Shown here one piece after another: positions 1-11,426 of a stretch of DNA of 44,824 nt; the stretch's first letter is position 1; the number at the start of each line of letters is the position of its first letter. Origin of the DNA: Anaerolineae bacterium (GTDB lineage Bacteria; Chloroflexota; Anaerolineae; J036; Brachytrichaceae); the NCBI GenBank assembly GCA_023511655.1, contig JAIMBB010000012.1:1-44824 (forward strand). Direction: 5' to 3'. The notes below the pieces were generated by a model. It was not told where the DNA came from. It saw nothing but the letters and a program-made list of their open reading frames with translations, and did not search any database. The position numbers and the translations under genes are program-made.

Positions 1-29
1 CCTGAACTGGAAAACACCTCATCAGGTAT

Positions 30-1133
30 TTATGCAATCATACAGCCGCGTTGCACTTCGAGATTGAATCCACCTTCTCCTTGACGGTCGGAAAAATCAT
101 CCATGCGCAGCACGCACACCGACTGATCGTCGGTGAGGCGGGCCATCGCGTTGCCCAGCACGTAGGCGATGAGCTGGGGATGTTGGCGGCAAAGGCCGGG
201 AAAGGTTTTCTCGTCCCAGCCCCGCCGGATGCCATCACTGGTGGAAACGAGCAGGGCACCCGCCCCCACGGCCACCTCCGTGGGGCGGGGCGTCTTGTGT
301 TCACGCCCCAGCACGCCGGGGGCGAAGGAAAAATGCTGCACTTCGCCCTCCTGGCAGAGGTGGGCGCTCATATCGCCCACCCCGAGCATGGTGAGGCTTT
401 GATGTCTGGCGTTGAGCTCGCAGGCAATCCCCACCGCGCCCCGGGTGGTCACGCGCAGGTGGCGGTCCACCCGGGCGACAAGGCCGTCGAGGGTTTCGGC
501 TTCCGCCAGGTAACGGTCGAGATGGGCGGTGGCCTGGGCCGCATCCTTGCCGTGGCCGAGACCGTCCAGGTGGAAAAGGCGCAGCCGGTCCGGGCGCAGC
601 TCCAGGTAGATGTGATCGCCATTGTGCCGGTCGTTGGCCAGGGAGCGGACGAACAGCCCCACCTGGCCGAGGGTAGGCGGCAGCGGCTCCGGCTCGAAGC
701 GGCACCACACCAGCGTGCCCTGCCAGGGATGGACACTCCCTGTCCTGGGCTGGGAAAAGATGCCGAAGCGGTCGCTCAAGCGTTGCATGCTGCCCAACCC
801 CTTGCCCAGGGTGCCGACGGTGGAAAAGCCGTCCCGCTGGGCACTCACCGGATCATGGATCCCCGGACCGTAATCGAAGGAGACCAGGTCTAGCACATTG
901 CCCGGCTGCTGCCAAATCTGCACCACGCCCTTGGCGCCTGCGTGCTTGATGAGATTGGTGACCATTTCGGAGGCCACCAGGAGCATGTTCTGCCGCCGGG
1001 ATTCAGGAAAACCCAGCCGCCGGGCCACGGTCTGCAGGCGGGAGCGCAGCAGAATCCCTGCGCTTTCGCTCACAAGCGCCTCCGAGAAGAGGAGCCGGCA
1101 CAGCGTCGAGTCGAGGGCCACCGCCGCCGTCAT
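30..1133 (-). CDS. ATP-binding SpoIIE-type protein phosphatase (RsbT-like kinase domain + PP2C-like domain)
   Basis: The 367-residue protein fuses two signalling domains. Residues about 15-140 form a GHKL/HATPase fold like the RsbT/RsbW switch kinases: N-box EMVTNLIKHA, G1 box DYGPGI, G2 box GKGLGSM. Residues about 165-345 form a SpoIIE/PP2C-like phosphatase with metal-ligand motifs DGLGHG, TSDG and DDQS all present, so both halves look active. Such fusions act on STAS-domain antagonist proteins in partner-switching (stressosome-like) systems. The ATG is preceded by a strong GAGGAGGTGG ribosome site and overlaps the stop of the upstream GGDEF gene by 4 bp, so the two are co-transcribed and probably translationally coupled. 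No STAS protein is visible; it may lie beyond the left edge, where transcription continues. Confidence 0.85.
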   Translation of the reverse strand: MTAAVALDSTLCRLLFSEALVSESAGILLRSRLQTVARRLGFPESRRQNMLLVASEMVTNLIKHAGAKGVVQIWQQPGNVLDLVSFDYGPGIHDPVSAQRDGFSTVGTLGKGLGSMQRLSDRFGIFSQPRTGSVHPWQGTLVWCRFEPEPLPPTLGQVGLFVRSLANDRHNGDHIYLELRPDRLRLFHLDGLGHGKDAAQATAHLDRYLAEAETLDGLVARVDRHLRVTTRGAVGIACELNARHQSLTMLGVGDMSAHLCQEGEVQHFSFAPGVLGREHKTPRPTEVAVGAGALLVSTSDGIRRGWDEKTFPGLCRQHPQLIAYVLGNAMARLTDDQSVCVLRMDDFSDRQGEGGFNLEVQRGCMIA

Positions 1134-2143
1134 GTCGCCACCTCCTCGAGAGTGTGTTCGCTGTAACGGATGCTGCCGTCGGGCAGACAGGTATCGACGA
1201 CGATGCGGCCGCGGCCGCGGTGCTTGGCCTCATAGAGGGCCCGGTCGGCCCGTTCGATGAAATCGGTGAGGTTCCCGGGGCAGGGCTCCTCTTTAGAGAT
1301 GGCGGCAATCCCCACGCTGATGCGCCCGCTCATGTCCTGCAGCAACTGCAGGACACGCTTAAGCGCAATGTCCTTGCCGCAGCGGTAGAGGATGGCGAAC
1401 TCGTCGCCGCCGAAGCGGAAGGCGAAATCGGTGCCGGAACGGATGACCGCAGTCATGGCCTGGGCCATTTTGCAGAGGTACGCATCGCCATACTGGTGGC
1501 CATGCTGGTCGTTGATCTCCTTGAAGCGATCCAGGTCGCACAGCACCAGGGTGAGCGGCTGGTTCCGGGTGCGCGCCTCGAGGAACGCCTGGGCGATGCG
1601 CGCATCGTAGGCGCGGCGGTTGTAGAGGCCCGTGAGGGGATCGGTTTCCGCCATGCGCTGGGTGTCAGCAAGCTCCATCTGTCGCTGCTTAAGGGCCGCC
1701 TGCATTTCCGCAAGCTCCCGCTCGGCGCGGGCGCGGGATTCCTCGAGGAAACGGGCCATTTCCGCATTGCGGCGCAACAGCAGGGCAGGATCCTCGATTT
1801 CCGTGGAGCGCTGGAAGTGCTGGCGCAGGGCGGAGATCGCAGCGGTATCCGGCTGCCGCTCGAGACGGACGAGGGTTTCACTGTCCCGGCCATTCCAGGT
1901 GACCTTAAGCTCGCCCTGATCCACGAGGAGGCTCGCCGGCAGGGGGTAGCCGGTGCCCGCGCCCGCCTGCCGCAGCCGGTCCGCCAGACGGATGACGACG
2001 GGCGTGACGGCAAAGACGTTGCCGCCGAGGCGCGACACCGCGGTCTGCACAAACCCGATAAAATTCTGCAAGTCCGGCTCGATCGCCAGATTCTGCCGTA
2101 ACAACTCGGTTGCCATGCCCGGTGAATCGGTGGTTTGACACAC
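1130..2143 (-). CDS. GGDEF diguanylate cyclase with uncharacterised N-terminal region
   Basis: Residues about 165-320 are a GGDEF domain: TDPLTGLYNRRAYD at its start, DLDRFKEIND, then an intact GGDEF signature inside FRFGGDEF. It should make c-di-GMP from two GTP. The inhibitory I-site RxxD expected just before the signature is not present; the sequence there reads SGTD, so product inhibition is probably weak. Residues about 125-165 are a charged helical linker, likely coiled coil, as often used for dimerisation. The first 120 residues match no domain I recognise and may be the sensor; no membrane segment is visible. The first start is GTG at 2143; an ATG at 2116 is equally possible, and neither has a clear ribosome site. 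It overlaps the kinase-phosphatase gene by 4 bp, suggesting partner switching and c-di-GMP are linked. Confidence 0.88.
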   Translation of the reverse strand: MCQTTDSPGMATELLRQNLAIEPDLQNFIGFVQTAVSRLGGNVFAVTPVVIRLADRLRQAGAGTGYPLPASLLVDQGELKVTWNGRDSETLVRLERQPDTAAISALRQHFQRSTEIEDPALLLRRNAEMARFLEESRARAERELAEMQAALKQRQMELADTQRMAETDPLTGLYNRRAYDARIAQAFLEARTRNQPLTLVLCDLDRFKEINDQHGHQYGDAYLCKMAQAMTAVIRSGTDFAFRFGGDEFAILYRCGKDIALKRVLQLLQDMSGRISVGIAAISKEEPCPGNLTDFIERADRALYEAKHRGRGRIVVDTCLPDGSIRYSEHTLEEVAT

Positions 2144-2213
2144 GTCTATATCGGGATTGCCGCGCCATTCTTGAGGGGTTTGTCCGGAATCCCGCGCAAA
2201 AAAAGGGGAAATC

Positions 2214-3263
2214 GTGCAGCACGAACTGGAAAGCTTTCTCGAGGAGAAACGCTCCGCCTACCTCTACCGGCTGGTCTCCGACGCGGAAGCCGGCACACCG
2301 CGGCAGCTTCTGTTTCTGGAACTCGCCCGGGCCGCCGATGAACAGGCCGAGCTGTGGGCGGCGGAGATGCGCAAGGCCGGCCTCACCCCCCCGGCCGCCT
2401 ACACGCCGGACCTGCGGACCCGCCTCGTCGGCTGGCTGACGAAAAAACTCGGCCCGCGGCGCCTGCGGCCGGTGCTGGCGGCGATGAAGGTGCGGGGCAT
2501 GTCCCTCTACACCAAGGCACCGGTGGGTCATGCCATGCCCACCGACGTCTCCCAGGTGGGCCGCCGCCACCGCAGCGTGGGAGCCGGCAACAACCTGCGT
2601 GCCGCCGTCTTCGGCGTCAACGATGGGCTGGTCTCCAACGCAAGCCTCATCCTGGGTATGGCCGGCGCCACCCTGGGCAGCCCCGCCGATAACGGCGTGG
2701 TGGTCCTCTCCGGCATCGCCGGGCTGCTGGCCGGTGCCTTTTCCATGGCTGCTGGCGAGTATGTGAGCGTTCGCTCACAGCGGGAGATGTACGAGTACCA
2801 GATCGGTCTGGAACGCGCCGAGCTGGAACAATATCCGGAAGAGGAGGCCGCGGAGCTCGCCCTCATCTTCGAACACAAGGGCATGAGCCGGGAGGAGGCC
2901 AAGGCCTTCAGCGCCCGCCTGATCGCGGACCCCGACCGCGCCCTGGACACCCTGGCGCGGGAAGAGCTGGGGCTCGACCCCGATGATCTGGCCTCCCCCT
3001 GGGGGGCGGCGGTGTTTTCCTTCCTGTCCTTCGCTGCTGGCGCGGCGCTGCCCCTTCTGCCCTTCCTCCTCCTGGAGGCGGCCCGCGCCCTGCCACTGGC
3101 CGTGGGGCTCACCGGCCTTGCCCTCTTCGGCGTGGGGGCACTGCTCACCCTCTTCACCGGCCGCAATGCCTGGCTGGGAGGTCTGCGCATGCTGGCCATC
3201 GGCGGTGCGGCGGCCGCCGCCACCTATCTCATCGGCCGCGCCCTCGGCGTGACCCTGGCCTAA
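2214..3263 (+). CDS. Ferritin-like/VIT1-CCC1 membrane protein (MbfA-like metal transporter)
   Basis: The 349-residue protein has an N-terminal ferritin-like segment (about 1-60), a linker, and a VIT1/CCC1 transporter domain (about 125-349) with the motif GVNDGLVSNASL and about five membrane helices. VIT1/CCC1 proteins move Fe2+ or Mn2+ out of the cytosol; in MbfA-type proteins the ferritin-like domain binds the iron to be exported. The di-iron ligands look partly lost: where I expect E-x-x-H the sequence reads A41-D-E-Q44, although E11 and E25 remain. The GTG start at 2214 follows an AGGGGAA ribosome site. It is transcribed divergently from the GGDEF operon, with only 70 bp between. Family assignment is firm; the degenerate metal site is my reading from memory of the family pattern. 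Confidence 0.82.
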   Translation: MQHELESFLEEKRSAYLYRLVSDAEAGTPRQLLFLELARAADEQAELWAAEMRKAGLTPPAAYTPDLRTRLVGWLTKKLGPRRLRPVLAAMKVRGMSLYTKAPVGHAMPTDVSQVGRRHRSVGAGNNLRAAVFGVNDGLVSNASLILGMAGATLGSPADNGVVVLSGIAGLLAGAFSMAAGEYVSVRSQREMYEYQIGLERAELEQYPEEEAAELALIFEHKGMSREEAKAFSARLIADPDRALDTLAREELGLDPDDLASPWGAAVFSFLSFAAGAALPLLPFLLLEAARALPLAVGLTGLALFGVGALLTLFTGRNAWLGGLRMLAIGGAAAAATYLIGRALGVTLA

Positions 3264-3270
3264 AGCCTCT

Positions 3271-3711
3271 TCAGAGGGTGACGAGTTCCGTGTAGCCGAA
3301 GCCGCGGGTATAGTCGAGAAGGGAAATCACCACCGGCCTCACGCGCACGAAGGCGATGGCCGGATCGGTGGGGGGGAAGTCGGCCATCTCCGCAAAGCGG
3401 GCGGCAAGCACCTCCCAGGCATGGGTCCGCGCCCTGCCGCGCAGGATGCGGGCATGCCCGCCCAGGTTGAGGCCGCGGATTTTGCTGAGGTCCCGGTATT
3501 CCCGGTTGATGGCCGCCGCCACCTTGTCGCATTGGCGGAGGTTGCGGATTTTCTGGCTTTTGCTGTCACAGGAGAAATACAGCGTGAAGCCTTCGTGGGC
3601 ATAACCCACGGTGGTCACCTGGGGAAAACCATCGGGCCGCACCGTGGCCAGCGCCATGTAACGGTGCCGGGAGAGCTCCCGGAGGATGAATTTCTCCTGC
3701 GCCGCATCCAT
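3271..3711 (-). CDS. Pyridoxamine 5'-phosphate oxidase-like flavin split-barrel protein
   Basis: This protein of about 146 residues has the pattern of the FMN-binding split-barrel family: RYMALATVRPDGFPQVTTV near the N-terminus, then LYFSCDSKSQKIRNL and KVAAAINREY. Members bind FMN, F420 or haem and reduce or oxidise small substrates; the exact substrate cannot be read from sequence. I chose the ATG at 3711 because its A is shared with the last base of the rhodanese stop codon (TGATG), the usual mark of translational coupling; an in-frame GTG at 3717 would extend it by two residues. It forms a two-gene operon with the upstream rhodanese and ends convergently, 7 bp from the VIT1 gene. Confidence 0.8.
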   Translation of the reverse strand: MDAAQEKFILRELSRHRYMALATVRPDGFPQVTTVGYAHEGFTLYFSCDSKSQKIRNLRQCDKVAAAINREYRDLSKIRGLNLGGHARILRGRARTHAWEVLAARFAEMADFPPTDPAIAFVRVRPVVISLLDYTRGFGYTELVTL

Positions 3712-4097
3712 CAACACTGCTCCCAGGGCAGGCCCTCGAAGCGCCAGCCATTGAGCTTGCCCCGCTGGTGCTCCGCGTTGAGATCGCCTTCAAAGCCGTG
3801 CTCCACGTTGTACACCTTGGTGAACCCCGCCTCCTCCAGGGCCTTGCCCGCCTCCCGGGAGCGGTTGCCGCTGCGGCAAATGAGCACCACCGGGCGGTCC
3901 ACCGAAGTGGCCCGCTTGACATGGGCGACGAACTCCGGGTTGCGCTCCCAGTTGGGGCCATCCACCCAGGGGATGAGGAGCGCTCCCTTGGGATGCCCTA
4001 CGAACAGGTATTCCCATTCGCTGCGCACGTCGATGAACACCGCCTCCGGATGGGTGCGCAGGAATTCGTAGGCTTCCTTGGGCTTCAGGTGCTTCAT
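3711..4097 (-). CDS. Single-domain rhodanese-like sulfurtransferase
   Basis: The 128-residue protein is one rhodanese domain. It has the opening signature FIDVRSEWEYLFVGHPKGA and an active-site loop CRSGNRS with catalytic Cys at about residue 74. Single-domain rhodaneses carry sulfane sulfur as a cysteine persulfide in sulfur transfer or detoxification. There is no signal peptide, so it is cytoplasmic. The open frame runs about 900 bp further upstream, but that extension is antisense to metH and has no rhodanese similarity; the ATG at 4097 starts exactly at the domain. The gene stops on the start codon of the flavin split-barrel gene and is divergent from metH across 180 bp, in which I see no riboswitch. 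Confidence 0.88.
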   Translation of the reverse strand: MKHLKPKEAYEFLRTHPEAVFIDVRSEWEYLFVGHPKGALLIPWVDGPNWERNPEFVAHVKRATSVDRPVVLICRSGNRSREAGKALEEAGFTKVYNVEHGFEGDLNAEHQRGKLNGWRFEGLPWEQC

Positions 4098-4277
4098 GCC
4101 TCCAGTATAGGGGGAAATGGGGCCGCAGGCCGACCCTTTGTCTGGGAGCGTACCCAGGCCCAGGCCACGGCCCGGGGTTTGTCGTGGCGCCCGCGGCTTC
4201 CCCCTTTGCCGCCGCGCCTTTCGCCCCGGAAAAGATGCGCACTGTGTTAGTATTGCCGGTTTTTCACGCACTTTCCC

Positions 4278-8093
<3,816 letters not shown>

Positions 8094-8096
8094 CCC

Positions 8097-8411
8097 ATGG
8101 ACGAACAGACGATCGGTGAGGCCTATGCCAGGCTACAGCAAGCGCGGACGGCGTTGTGGCGCGCAGCCGAGCAGGCCATCCAGGCTCGCCTGACATTGGA
8201 GAAGGAGCGCGCTGCGCGGCTGATGACCGGCGAGATCGCCGGCAAGAATGAAGCCGAACGCGAAGCCCGGGCGCGCGAGTTGCTCACTTCGCTCTACGAA
8301 GCGGTTGAGGTAGCGGAGGCCGACGAACGTCGCGCCCGGCTGGATTATGATCTGGCCAGGCTGGAGGTCGAACGCATCGAAGCGTTGCTGCGGTGGCTGT
8401 CGAAGGGCTGA
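8097..8411 (+). CDS. Small coiled-coil protein of unknown function
   Basis: The 104-residue, very charged protein is almost wholly helical, with long Glu/Arg/Ala-rich stretches (for example EAEREARAREL and ARLEVERIEALL) that predict a coiled coil. There is no signal peptide, cysteine or catalytic motif. It begins 3 bp after the metH stop codon on the same strand, so it is almost certainly co-transcribed with metH, but nothing in the sequence ties it to methionine synthesis. It could be a scaffold or nucleoid-type protein; I do not recognise the family. Confidence 0.65.
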   Translation: MDEQTIGEAYARLQQARTALWRAAEQAIQARLTLEKERAARLMTGEIAGKNEAEREARARELLTSLYEAVEVAEADERRARLDYDLARLEVERIEALLRWLSKG

Positions 8412-8435
8412 GCCGGTCTGGCTTTGCGCCGGAGC

Positions 8436-9737
8436 TCACCGGTCGAGCGTCTGCACGATGCGCGTGGCATTGCCGGCCGCGTCAATCGCCGTGACGACAA
8501 CCGACGCGGCATCCCAGGGCACGTCTCCCTCAAAGCTAAAGAAGCCGTCGGCTCCGGGCGTCACCCGCACATCATTCACCCACACCTGGGCGCCGATTTC
8601 CGTCTGACCGGCGACTAGAACTTTGTTGCCATCGCGCAGCGCGCGGGTGACTGCCAACATCGGCGCCTGGCGATCAATTGCGATTTCCACCGGCTGCGAA
8701 GGGGCACTCGCCCGACCGTCGGGAGCGGCCTGGCTGAAACGCAGCACGATCGATCCCTCGATCGCCGGCAAGGTGCCTTCGACCACCCCATCGGCGTCGG
8801 CGATGTAGCGGGCGAACTGCCTGCCGGAGAGCGCCTCTTCCACGATCAACGTGGCGCGCGGCAAGATGCGCGCGCTGAATGGCACGTGCGGCGAGTTGCT
8901 GATCACGCGATCTTTGGCATAGGTGCGGAAGGTGACGCGCGGCACCTGCAGTTCGACCTTGAGGGGGGCGCCTGCCCTGAGGCGCACTTGTTCGCCGACA
9001 GAAACATTAGCTACTGCACCTGCGTCATTGGTGACGGTGACCCTTCCTTCGTCCACGAATGCGCTCACGCTCAAGTCGCTCTCGACGCGGACGCGAAAGC
9101 GCGTGCCCTGCGCTGTGATCGAACCCGCAGTCGTCTCGATGCGCAGCTCGTCGGCATCGCCATTGGAATGCGCTATGAAGGCAGCGACCTCACCGTGCAG
9201 GAGCGCCAGGCCGTTGCGATCGAACAGCATGCGAAGTCGCGACCCGGGCATGGCCGTGGCCTGCCAGCCGTTGGCAAAGGTAAGGGTGACCGGCGTGATG
9301 GCGAGCACTTCGTCGCCGTGGTGTAGCGTGTGGTCCTGCCAGGTCTCCGGCGGCCGCGCCACGCTCCAGGTCAGGCCCGTCGGGGCGCGACGCATCTCGC
9401 CGATCACGGCTCGGCCGTTTAGATAGGCATCGGTCGGAGCGCGCACGCCACCAACGAGGAGATAGGCCACGCAAGCGGATAAGCAGGCAACCAACAGGCC
9501 GGACAGCGCAAGCGCAGGTGGCGACAATCGCGCGATGGCCCGTCTGACTTCGGCATGTCGTCGCATGCGGCGCAACTGCGCCGCCCGCAGCCGAGCCGCT
9601 TCCGCCAGCAGCGCGGCGAGCACCATCGCCTGCCGCGCTGCGCTGAGTGTGAGCGCGCGGCGCGCCGACTCAGCCAGCGCGTGTTCCGTGAATTGCGGGC
9701 TGCTCCATCGGCTACGCGGAGTTTGACAGAAGGTCAT
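8436..9737 (-). CDS. FecR-domain membrane protein with Ig-like C-terminus, probable anti-sigma factor
   Basis: This 433-residue protein has a cytoplasmic N-terminus of about 70 residues, one membrane helix (about 74-97), a FecR-type beta domain outside (about 105-265, with GSRLRMLFDRNGLALLHGEV and an ITAQGTRFRVRV stretch), and C-terminal Ig/bacterial-adhesin-like repeats (about 290-430, ending in VVVTAIDAAGNATRIVQ). FecR proteins sense an outside signal and control a partner ECF sigma factor through the cytoplasmic part. The gene overlaps the sigma-factor gene upstream by 4 bp (ATGA), strongly supporting a sigma/regulator pair. The Ig-like tail suggests binding to cell-wall or extracellular polymer rather than to a TonB receptor. 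Confidence 0.78.
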   Translation of the reverse strand: MTFCQTPRSRWSSPQFTEHALAESARRALTLSAARQAMVLAALLAEAARLRAAQLRRMRRHAEVRRAIARLSPPALALSGLLVACLSACVAYLLVGGVRAPTDAYLNGRAVIGEMRRAPTGLTWSVARPPETWQDHTLHHGDEVLAITPVTLTFANGWQATAMPGSRLRMLFDRNGLALLHGEVAAFIAHSNGDADELRIETTAGSITAQGTRFRVRVESDLSVSAFVDEGRVTVTNDAGAVANVSVGEQVRLRAGAPLKVELQVPRVTFRTYAKDRVISNSPHVPFSARILPRATLIVEEALSGRQFARYIADADGVVEGTLPAIEGSIVLRFSQAAPDGRASAPSQPVEIAIDRQAPMLAVTRALRDGNKVLVAGQTEIGAQVWVNDVRVTPGADGFFSFEGDVPWDAASVVVTAIDAAGNATRIVQTLDR

Positions 9738-10336
9738 GGTCGGACGTCCAATTCGATCAGTCGCTCTCTCAGCGCGGCGCGGCCTTTGGTAATCAACAAC
9801 TCTGCTTTGCGGCGACTCACGTTCATGGTAGCTGCTACATCGTCAACGCGCAGGCCGTTCACGTAGCGCAACGTCAAGGCCTGACGCTGGTCAGGGGGCA
9901 GCGAGGCGAGTGCCTGGCGGACAAGTGCAATGTCCTGTTCGTCAACGACATCTTCCTCGACGTCGGCCGAGGCAGTCCCCACGAACGATACTTCGTCGCT
10001 CGACATGTTCTCGATGGCTTCTTCGCGCTTATTCATCACCTGACGCCGGCGCAACGCGTCAACGGCTTTGTAGTGCGCAATGCGCAGCACCCACGTGGTC
10101 AAACTGGAATCCCCTCGGTAGTCCTTGAGCGACCTCAGAGCACCGATGAACGTTTCTTGAACGACATCCGCCAGATCTTCTTCGGTGATGTCGGGCACGG
10201 TGTGGACGATATAGCGAGACACAGCCGGCTCGTACTCGACGAAGAATTGCTCCACGGCGTCTGAGTCATTATTGATCAGCCGTTGGATCAGATCTTCCGT
10301 GCGCTTAGCATCTTTGCTGGAATTGTCGTCCCGCAT
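9734..10336 (-). CDS. ECF-family RNA polymerase sigma factor
   Basis: The 200-residue protein has sigma region 2 (about 27-105, including DVVQETFIGALRSL and TTWVLRIAHYKAVDALRRR) and region 4 (about 135-195, with LPPDQRQALTLRYVNGL, then the HTH VDDVAATMNVSRRKAELL). No region 3 is present, as expected for ECF sigmas. The ATG at 10336 is clear. It is first in a two-gene operon with the FecR-like gene, whose product probably holds or activates it. The 271-bp AT-rich region upstream is shared with the divergent winged-helix regulator and probably carries the autoregulated promoter. Confidence 0.9.
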   Translation of the reverse strand: MRDDNSSKDAKRTEDLIQRLINNDSDAVEQFFVEYEPAVSRYIVHTVPDITEEDLADVVQETFIGALRSLKDYRGDSSLTTWVLRIAHYKAVDALRRRQVMNKREEAIENMSSDEVSFVGTASADVEEDVVDEQDIALVRQALASLPPDQRQALTLRYVNGLRVDDVAATMNVSRRKAELLITKGRAALRERLIELDVRP

Positions 10337-10387
10337 CGGTGAGTCCGCACCGCAAATAATTAATTGAGCCTTTAAATGTTACTCGAG

Positions 10388-10401
10388 CGCAATTTATTGC
10401 G
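10388..10401. promoter_or_regulatory. Short palindrome in the sigma-factor/regulator divergent promoter region
   Basis: CGCAA-TTTA-TTGCG is a perfect 5-bp inverted repeat about 50 bp upstream of the sigma-factor start, within the AT-rich 10337-10607 interval. It could be an operator for the neighbouring winged-helix protein. That is inference from position and symmetry only; a palindrome this short can occur by chance. Confidence 0.25.
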
Positions 10402-10607
10402 GCTAAGAGAGGTTTGCTGGTGATGTGGCTTTGTGATCGTCTCAGCAAGCTAGATGCAGATTTAACCTAACGACGCGACTATCTCAGCGAGCGAGGCCGT
10501 ATGGACATCGTTGACGCGACTGCCCGAGGGTGTGTGTAGTGAGAAGAGCGAGTCGTCTTGCGCCCACACGAGCGGTTGGCTGGCGTTGAAAAAGTTTCGA
10601 GCGATGC

Positions 10608-11426
10608 ATGGCTTCGATTGATGATAGGAGCTGTCCACAAATGTTCAATCAGGCACTCTATCTCACGAGTGAGGCGCACGTAGATGAAACAATCTTGAAC
10701 TTGTTACGAACTCACTGTGCTGAAGTTCATGTCGTATCTGCCGTTGCGCAAGCGACTGCCCTGATTTTCCCCTCGACTCTGCTGTCGAGCAGCAATTCCA
10801 GGCTACTAATTGTAGCAGACGTGGCCGCCGGCGGGCTGGCCTTGGCCGAGTATGTGGCGGGCATACTCAACCGCGATGCGCAGCTCGAAGAGCAGCCGAC
10901 CGCTTCATCTTCGCCTGTCAGGATCGTTTTGATTGACGAAGCGGGTGATGTAAACGCCGCGCGCAAGGCGCTCCGCCTGGGCGTGGATGAGTATCTGCTG
11001 GCCAGCGATTCGATGGAGGCGCGCCTGAACACCATTCGTGCGCTGATTGTCGAAACAGACCCACACGAGGCGGGCGATCCCTCCTATGAATCTAATTCAG
11101 CGATGCAGTCGGCCGGAGAAGACGACGCACACGCCCTTTACGCCCCAGATGGCCTGGCATATTCGCTCGGCTCGGGTGCCCTGGACAACGTGCGTCTGAG
11201 CCAGATCGAGGCAGCCATCATCAACTGCCTGAGCGCCCACACCGGCCTGCCCTTGTCGGCGCGCGCAATCGTTAACCAGGTGATGGGCCGCGATATGGAT
11301 GAGGACAAAGCGGCCAGCCTGATCCGTCCCCACATTTCCCGCCTGCGATCGAAGGTAGAACCAATGCCGCAAATGCCCCAACGCCTGCTGACCGTGCGCG
11401 GCAAAGGTTACATGTTCGTGTGTTGA
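10608..11426 (+). CDS. Winged-helix (OmpR/PhoB-type) regulator with receiver-like N-terminus
   Basis: Residues about 190-272 of this 272-residue protein form an OmpR/PhoB DNA-binding domain: SQIEAAIINCLSAH, LIRPHISRLRSKVEP and the wing motif LLTVRGKGYMF. The first 150 residues have the outline of a response-regulator receiver (strands LLIVADV and VRIVLID, then a GVDEYLLA segment). I cannot place the acidic pocket and phospho-Asp with confidence, so it may be a pseudo-receiver controlled by a ligand or partner. It is divergent from the ECF sigma operon and overlaps the next gene by 7 bp, suggesting one functional locus. Confidence 0.75.
   Translation: MASIDDRSCPQMFNQALYLTSEAHVDETILNLLRTHCAEVHVVSAVAQATALIFPSTLLSSSNSRLLIVADVAAGGLALAEYVAGILNRDAQLEEQPTASSSPVRIVLIDEAGDVNAARKALRLGVDEYLLASDSMEARLNTIRALIVETDPHEAGDPSYESNSAMQSAGEDDAHALYAPDGLAYSLGSGALDNVRLSQIEAAIINCLSAHTGLPLSARAIVNQVMGRDMDEDKAASLIRPHISRLRSKVEPMPQMPQRLLTVRGKGYMFVC

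Noticed and set aside
4098-4277. Possible cobalamin or SAH riboswitch before metH
   Set aside because: No B12-box-like or SAH-aptamer consensus could be found in the 180-bp gap.
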